Below are positions 1 to 5,554 of a stretch of 5,554 nucleotides of DNA, in pieces (the first letter of the stretch is position 1; the number at the start of each line of letters is the position of its first letter). A program made the position numbers and the translations under genes. This DNA comes from Prevotellaceae bacterium (lineage in GTDB: Bacteria; Bacteroidota; Bacteroidia; Bacteroidales; UBA932): NCBI GenBank assembly GCA_031259805.1, contig JAIRKX010000144.1:1-5554 (forward strand). The letters are read 5' to 3'. The notes under the pieces are model-generated. The model searched no databases. It had not been told where the DNA came from and worked only from the letters and a program-made list of their open reading frames with translations.

Positions 1-108
1 GCCAGCGGGGGACAACCATGCGGAGGAATCTGCTCCTTGACGCAAGGCCGTGCAAAGCGCCCGGTGCAGGGAATTTTCTATCAACCAGTGAAAACGAATA
101 TATTTTAG
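1..108 (+). CDS. Possible 3' end of an unidentified gene (partial at left edge)
   Basis: Reading from base 1, this frame is open for 35 codons and ends with TAG at 106-108. The deduced tail has glycine-rich GGQPCGG near its start and PVQGIFYQPVK before the end. I do not recognise the family. The gene would lie in the same direction as secDF and end about 30 bases before the proposed secDF promoter, which is a sensible arrangement. The evidence is weak: a second plus-strand frame is open from base 3 to a TAA at 123-125, and a minus-strand frame is open from an ATG at 145 to the left edge. The stretch also contains several short inverted repeats, so it could be non-coding. The call rests only on an open frame and plausible spacing. 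Confidence 0.22.
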   Translation, partial: ASGGQPCGGICSLTQGRAKRPVQGIFYQPVKTNIF

Positions 109-136
109 ATGCGTCAGCCCTGTAACCCCCGTCAGG

Positions 137-171
137 TTTTTTCATTATTCCCAAAAAATATACTATCTTTG
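137..171 (+). promoter_or_regulatory. secDF: Probable Bacteroidota-type promoter for secDF
   Basis: TATCTTTG at 164-171 matches the Bacteroidota primary sigma -7 consensus TAnnTTTG exactly. The -33 element (consensus TTTG or TTG) is only approximated by a run of six T at 137-142, about 21 bases upstream. Transcription would start near 176-180, giving a leader of about 40-45 bases before the secDF ATG at 221. That leader is A/T-rich, with AATTAAAGATT directly before the start and no clear Shine-Dalgarno at the usual distance, as is normal in this phylum. The -7 match is direct; the -33 element and start point are inferred. Confidence 0.62.
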
Positions 172-220
172 CGCCCCGATATTTAAAAGAAGTCACACTT
201 AAAACTATAAATTAAAGATT

Positions 221-3200
221 ATGCAGAATAAAGGTCTCATTTTTGGAATAGCTATCGTGATAGCTCTTGCATGTATTTATCAACTATCGTTTACAGTCGT
301 AACACGTATTCAGGAAGGGAATGCCCGGGAGTATGCGCGGGCGGCGGTGCAACGCTATGAACAATCGGACGAGTACGCCGCAGTAGACGAGTTCAACAAA
401 AAATTCAAATCGGATTCGGTGTATGCCGCCCAAGAGAAGTTTTACTTGGATTCCATGTCGTCCGAAAACGTGTTTTTTGCATTTACCTACAAGGAATGCA
501 AGGAAAAAGAATTGAACCTCGGCCTTGACCTTCGCGGCGGCATGAACGTGATGCTCGAAGTGTCGGTGGTAGATATCGTCAAAGCCCTCGCGAATCAGCA
601 CACGTCGCCGCAATTCGACGCCGCACTGGCGGCAGCAGTACGACAGTACACCACTACCGGCGGCGAGTTTGTATCGTTGCTCGGCGATGCATGGAATGAA
701 GTCGGGCAGGGACGTCCGCTGGCCGACGAGTTCAGCTACGAACTGCAATATGTCCGCAAAACAACCAAAGCATTGAGCAATGCCGAAGTACTGGCTATTC
801 TTCGCGAAGATTCCGAAAGCGCCATTGCGAACTCGTTTAATGTCCTGCGTAACCGTATCGACCGTTTTGGCGTAACGCAGCCCAACATTCAGCGATTGTC
901 CAACTCGGGGCGCATTTTGGTAGAATTGCCCGGCATCAAAGAACCGAAACGGGTGGAGAAACTTCTACAGGGAACAGCATCGCTGGAATTTTGGACAACC
1001 TATGAAAACAGCGAACTGTATAACGCCCTGACCGAAGCTAACAACCTGATCAAAGAAATGCAGCTGGCTGAACAAACTACCGAAACGCCTGCCGAAGACG
1101 ATACTGCGGCTGACACATCCGATGACCTGCTCGCGCAAATAACGCAAAACGACACCACGGCGGCCATACAAGATGCACAAAAAGAATACCCGTTGTTTTC
1201 CGTATTAAATCCGTCGGTATCGCAAACGAACACGCTCATGTCGGGCGCATGTATCGGTCGCGCTCATTACCGTGACACGGCAAAAATCGGTGCATGGCTG
1301 CGCATGCCGCAAATACAGGCGCTGTTCCCCCGTGATTTTGTCCCCCTGTGGAGCGTAAAACCGATGAAGGAAGATAAATCGGGAACTATTTATGAATTGA
1401 TTGCCATCAAAAATACGTCCGACGGCAAAGCGCCGCTCGACGGAAGCGTAGTGTCCGATGCCCGCAAAGCATTTTCCAATAGCGGAGCGCCCGAAATTGA
1501 CATGACGATGAACGCCGAAGGCGCCCAAATTTGGGCGCGTCTGACTGGTGAAAATATCGACCGCTGTGTGGCCATTGTTCTCGACGGAGCAGTGTATTCC
1601 TACCCTCGCGTCAACCAGGAAATCACCGGCGGACGCTCGCAAATTACCGGTAACTTCACCATTCCCGAAGCCGACGACTTGGCCAATGTGTTAAAATCAG
1701 GTAAACTTCCGGCTCCCGCCCGCATTGTACAGGAAGCCGTGGTAGGGCCGTCGCTTGGGCAGGAATCTATTAATGCGGGCTTGCTGTCGTTTTTCATCGC
1801 CTTTTTATTGGTGCTGGTCTATATGCTGTTCTTCTACAACGGCGCGGGCGTAGTAGCTAATGTGGCATTACTTACCAATGTATTATTCCTGTTCGGCACG
1901 CTGGCGTCATTCGGCGCGGTACTCACCTTGCCCGGCATTGCAGGGATTGTGCTCACACTGGGGATGGCGGTGGACGCCAACGTCATCATTTACGAGCGTA
2001 TCAAGGAAGAACTCCGAGCGGGCAAAAGTTTGCGATTAGCTATTTCCGATGGCTATCGCAACGCCTATTCGGCTATTATTGACGGAAACCTGACGACGAT
2101 TATTACCGGTATCGTCCTGTTTTCATTCGGTTCTGGTCCGATACAAGGATTTGCGACCACACTGGTTATCGGTATCATCACCTCCATGTTTACGTCCATT
2201 TTCATTTCACGCTTGCTGTTTGAAAGCCGCTTGAGTAAAGGGAAACAGGTTTCGTTCTCCAACAGGTTGACGCAAAATTTTCTGGCCCATACACATGTGG
2301 ATTTTGTAACGTTACGCAAAACCTCGTATGTTATTTCGTCTGTGATTGTCGTTGTCGGCCTTTCGTTTGTATTTAGCAAAGGGTTCACGTACGGTGTCGA
2401 TTTCACCGGCGGGCGGACATATGTGATTCGATTTGATCGAGACGCTTCGACAAATAATGTACGCGCGGCAGTATTGGCAGAGTTGGAAAGCGGTGCGACC
2501 GAAATTAAACAATTCGGCGCAGGCAGCCAGATAAAAATCACCACGACTTATATGATTGAAAACACATCGGACTCGGTGGACAACGTGGTTGTTGGCAAAT
2601 TATATAATTCCTTGAAATCGTTCTTTGCATCGGATATTACATATACCGAATTTATTTCCACACTGGAAAATCCGAACGGGATTATCAGTTCCGACTTCGT
2701 AGGGCCAACTATTGCCAGCGATATTAAACGCGATGCCGTGATTGCGGTCATTATTGCGCTAATCGCTATTTTCCTTTATATTGCCGGGCGTTTCCGCAAT
2801 ATTTATTGGGGCGCGGGCGGCGTGCTCGGACTGCTATTCTGTACGATATTTACGATTAGTTTCTTCTCCATATTCTCCGGCATTTTGCCATTCAGTCTTG
2901 ATGTGGATCAAACGTTTATTGCCGCTGTGCTGACCATCATCGGATATGCCATTAACGATGCGGTGGTTATTTTCGACCGCATCCGCGAATACCGGACGCT
3001 GTACCCGAAACGGGATCTGCGCATCAATGTGAACGAGGCGTTGAACAGTACCTTGGGACGTACGTTCAACACCGGCGGTACGACATTGGTCGTATTGATT
3101 GCCATCGCCATTTTCGGAGGCGAAGTCATCCGTGGGTTCTCCGTTGCATTGATTGTCGGCATCATTGCCAGTATCTATGCGACCCTGTTCGTCGGCACGC

Positions 3201-3256
3201 CGATCGTATATGACTTGTATTTCCGTCAAAGTAAAAAAAACGCAACCAGAAAATAA
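221..3256 (+). CDS. secDF: SecD-SecF fusion protein, protein translocase subunit SecDF
   Basis: Inner-membrane partner of the SecYEG channel. In this family the proton gradient drives the periplasmic domain to pull substrates outward after the SecA-driven step. The SecD half has an N-terminal membrane anchor (about residues 5-27), then GLDLRGG at 101-107 and a large periplasmic P1 domain to about 515 containing LPGIKEP, ASLEFW and AIVLDGAVYS. Membrane segments lie near 520-540, 543-567, 570-590, 622-641 and 645-667, with VDANV at 584-588. The SecF half starts near residue 700, with YGVDFTGG at 724-731, a periplasmic P4 domain to about 835, and five further membrane segments including INDAVVIFDR at 911-920. 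By motif alignment from memory, Asp585, Asp913 and Arg947 correspond to Asp340, Asp637 and Arg671 of Thermus thermophilus SecDF; the 34-residue gap between the last two is the same in both. At 1011 residues it is full length for a Bacteroidota fusion and shows no frameshift. An acidic, Thr-rich insert lies at 283-316. No yajC is seen nearby. Confidence 0.97.
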   Translation: MQNKGLIFGIAIVIALACIYQLSFTVVTRIQEGNAREYARAAVQRYEQSDEYAAVDEFNKKFKSDSVYAAQEKFYLDSMSSENVFFAFTYKECKEKELNLGLDLRGGMNVMLEVSVVDIVKALANQHTSPQFDAALAAAVRQYTTTGGEFVSLLGDAWNEVGQGRPLADEFSYELQYVRKTTKALSNAEVLAILREDSESAIANSFNVLRNRIDRFGVTQPNIQRLSNSGRILVELPGIKEPKRVEKLLQGTASLEFWTTYENSELYNALTEANNLIKEMQLAEQTTETPAEDDTAADTSDDLLAQITQNDTTAAIQDAQKEYPLFSVLNPSVSQTNTLMSGACIGRAHYRDTAKIGAWLRMPQIQALFPRDFVPLWSVKPMKEDKSGTIYELIAIKNTSDGKAPLDGSVVSDARKAFSNSGAPEIDMTMNAEGAQIWARLTGENIDRCVAIVLDGAVYSYPRVNQEITGGRSQITGNFTIPEADDLANVLKSGKLPAPARIVQEAVVGPSLGQESINAGLLSFFIAFLLVLVYMLFFYNGAGVVANVALLTNVLFLFGTLASFGAVLTLPGIAGIVLTLGMAVDANVIIYERIKEELRAGKSLRLAISDGYRNAYSAIIDGNLTTIITGIVLFSFGSGPIQGFATTLVIGIITSMFTSIFISRLLFESRLSKGKQVSFSNRLTQNFLAHTHVDFVTLRKTSYVISSVIVVVGLSFVFSKGFTYGVDFTGGRTYVIRFDRDASTNNVRAAVLAELESGATEIKQFGAGSQIKITTTYMIENTSDSVDNVVVGKLYNSLKSFFASDITYTEFISTLENPNGIISSDFVGPTIASDIKRDAVIAVIIALIAIFLYIAGRFRNIYWGAGGVLGLLFCTIFTISFFSIFSGILPFSLDVDQTFIAAVLTIIGYAINDAVVIFDRIREYRTLYPKRDLRINVNEALNSTLGRTFNTGGTTLVVLIAIAIFGGEVIRGFSVALIVGIIASIYATLFVGTPIVYDLYFRQSKKNATRK

Positions 3257-3286
3257 TCACCGCGAGATAGACGATATGCGAAACCT

Positions 3287-3310
3287 GCCGCCCGCCGCCC
3301 CCGCCGCCCG
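3287..3310. repeat. G/C-only CCGCC-type repeat tract in the secDF-glnS gap
   Basis: Twenty-four consecutive bases are all G or C, made of imperfect repeats of CCG, CCGCC and CCGCCC. The tract sits 30 bases after the secDF stop and ends 12 bases before the first possible glnS ATG. The plus strand (and so the glnS mRNA) is C-rich. The minus strand carries runs of three, five and three G among several GG pairs, which could allow a G-quadruplex on the template strand. It stands out from the mixed composition around it. It may be a simple low-complexity tract or part of the glnS leader; no known element was recognised. Confidence 0.6.
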
Positions 3311-3322
3311 TCGCTCGCAGCA

Positions 3323-5038
<1,716 letters not shown>

Positions 5039-5129
5039 GTCTCCGCCGAAAAGTCCCATCAATTATACGCGGAAAAAAGATTGGAAACAGATGTCGTACA
5101 ACGATAGAAAAGGATAAACAATCATTCTT

Positions 5130-5554
5130 TTAAAATAAAAATGTGTAACCTACGGTCATGGTAAATTTGCTTGTCTTGTCGTATTGCATCCCTATGTCTA
5201 AGCTTCCCGGGCCGACATAGTAACTGACACCAGCCAAGAACATAGTTCGAAAGTAAGTATCCTGTTCGTCAAAGTCTCCATCAACCACAAGTGATACTCC
5301 TGCACCCGTATAAGGACTGAACTTATACTTTTTTATCTTTATCGGGAAATATACCTTTGACAGCAACCCCAACTCTTCATTAAAATTGCCGGATTCGTTT
5401 GCTTGGCTGGTAAAAACACCAAAAGTTTCGGACAACGCCAAATCCCACCGGTCTTTTAACAGGAAAAAACCTATGCGGGCGCTCAACATCAGGCTGAAAG
5501 TTTCCGAATTAAAATTGGATTGCCCGCCAAAATAGAAGAACCACGGATGTTTAA
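5130..5554 (-). CDS. Small outer-membrane beta-barrel-like protein, C-terminal part (5' end beyond window)
   Basis: The minus strand is open from the right edge to TAA at 5130-5132, giving 140 visible C-terminal residues. The first ATG in this frame (5487-5489) is probably internal: 21 further codons upstream, beginning KHPWFFYFGG, are open and have the same character. The sequence alternates polar and hydrophobic residues in about seven beta-hairpin-like stretches, for example TFSLMLSARIGFF, ELGLLSKVYFPIKI, SPYTGAGVSLVV and LDIGMQYD. It ends in TMTVGYTFLF, with a final Phe typical of the C-terminal signal read by the BAM machinery. This fits the broad outer-membrane beta-barrel (OmpA/porin-like) superfamily common in Bacteroidota, but no specific family or function can be named. 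Signal peptide and promoter would be outside the window. It converges on glnS with a 91-base gap and appears unrelated to it. Confidence 0.75.
   Translation of the reverse strand, partial: KHPWFFYFGGQSNFNSETFSLMLSARIGFFLLKDRWDLALSETFGVFTSQANESGNFNEELGLLSKVYFPIKIKKYKFSPYTGAGVSLVVDGDFDEQDTYFRTMFLAGVSYYVGPGSLDIGMQYDKTSKFTMTVGYTFLF

Noticed and set aside
112..142. Possible terminator (CCTG/CAGG stem followed by six T) before the secDF promoter
   Set aside because: Only four base pairs with a 10-base loop can form, which is too weak. The T run also overlaps the proposed -33 region.
1..145. Minus-strand open frame from ATG at 145 to the left edge
   Set aside because: The deduced peptide looks like no known family, and its start region overlaps the -33 side of the secDF promoter. 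The frame is short and cut by the edge.
284..3229. Many minus-strand open frames opposite secDF
   Set aside because: They lie opposite a well-conserved gene, have no recognisable domains and lack promoters. They are shadows of the coding strand.
3153..3275. Long form of the small plus-strand frame starting inside the secDF 3' end
   Set aside because: This part overlaps conserved SecF membrane segments in another frame. Only the short form from 3276 was kept, as a speculative finding.
5042..5080. Possible glnS terminator: TCCGC at 5042-5046 pairing with GCGGA at 5069-5073
   Set aside because: The stem is five base pairs with a 22-base loop and is followed by A rather than T on the plus strand, so it does not fit an intrinsic terminator in either direction.
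5092..5106. Small hairpin TGTCGT-ACA-ACGATA between the convergent genes
   Set aside because: It is weak, includes a G-T pair, and has no adjacent T run on either strand, so it is not a convincing terminator.

Overview
The window looks like chromosomal housekeeping DNA from a member of the Bacteroidota, probably class Bacteroidia. Three things suggest this. SecD and SecF are fused into one protein of about 1000 residues. The sequence before that gene carries the Bacteroidota-type -7 element TAnnTTTG, and no strong Shine-Dalgarno sequence precedes the starts. A bacterial-type glutaminyl-tRNA synthetase is present, which many bacteria lack but Bacteroidota commonly have.

Layout: positions 1-108 may be the 3' end of an unidentified gene, but three frames are open there and the call is weak. 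A probable promoter (about 137-171) follows. Then comes secDF (221-3256, +), a complete 1011-residue SecD-SecF fusion with all the expected transmembrane and proton-relay motifs. A 66-base gap containing a 24-base G/C-only tract separates it from glnS (3323-5038, +), a complete 571-residue glutaminyl-tRNA synthetase. After a 91-base convergent gap, the last gene (5130-5554, -) runs off the right edge. It is the C-terminal 140 residues of a small outer-membrane beta-barrel-like protein ending in an aromatic beta-signal.

secDF and glnS lie in the same direction with a short gap and no visible terminator, so they may be co-transcribed. Their products act separately: SecDF uses the proton gradient to help proteins leave the Sec channel, and GlnRS charges tRNA-Gln. 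The beta-barrel gene on the opposite strand is a separate unit, although its product would itself be exported through Sec.

I found no mobile element, CRISPR array, tRNA, rRNA or defence-like cassette, and nothing that amounts to a new biological system. The points most worth a second look are the G/C-only leader before glnS, the unusual reading-frame arrangement at the secDF-glnS junction, and the structured, unidentified left end.
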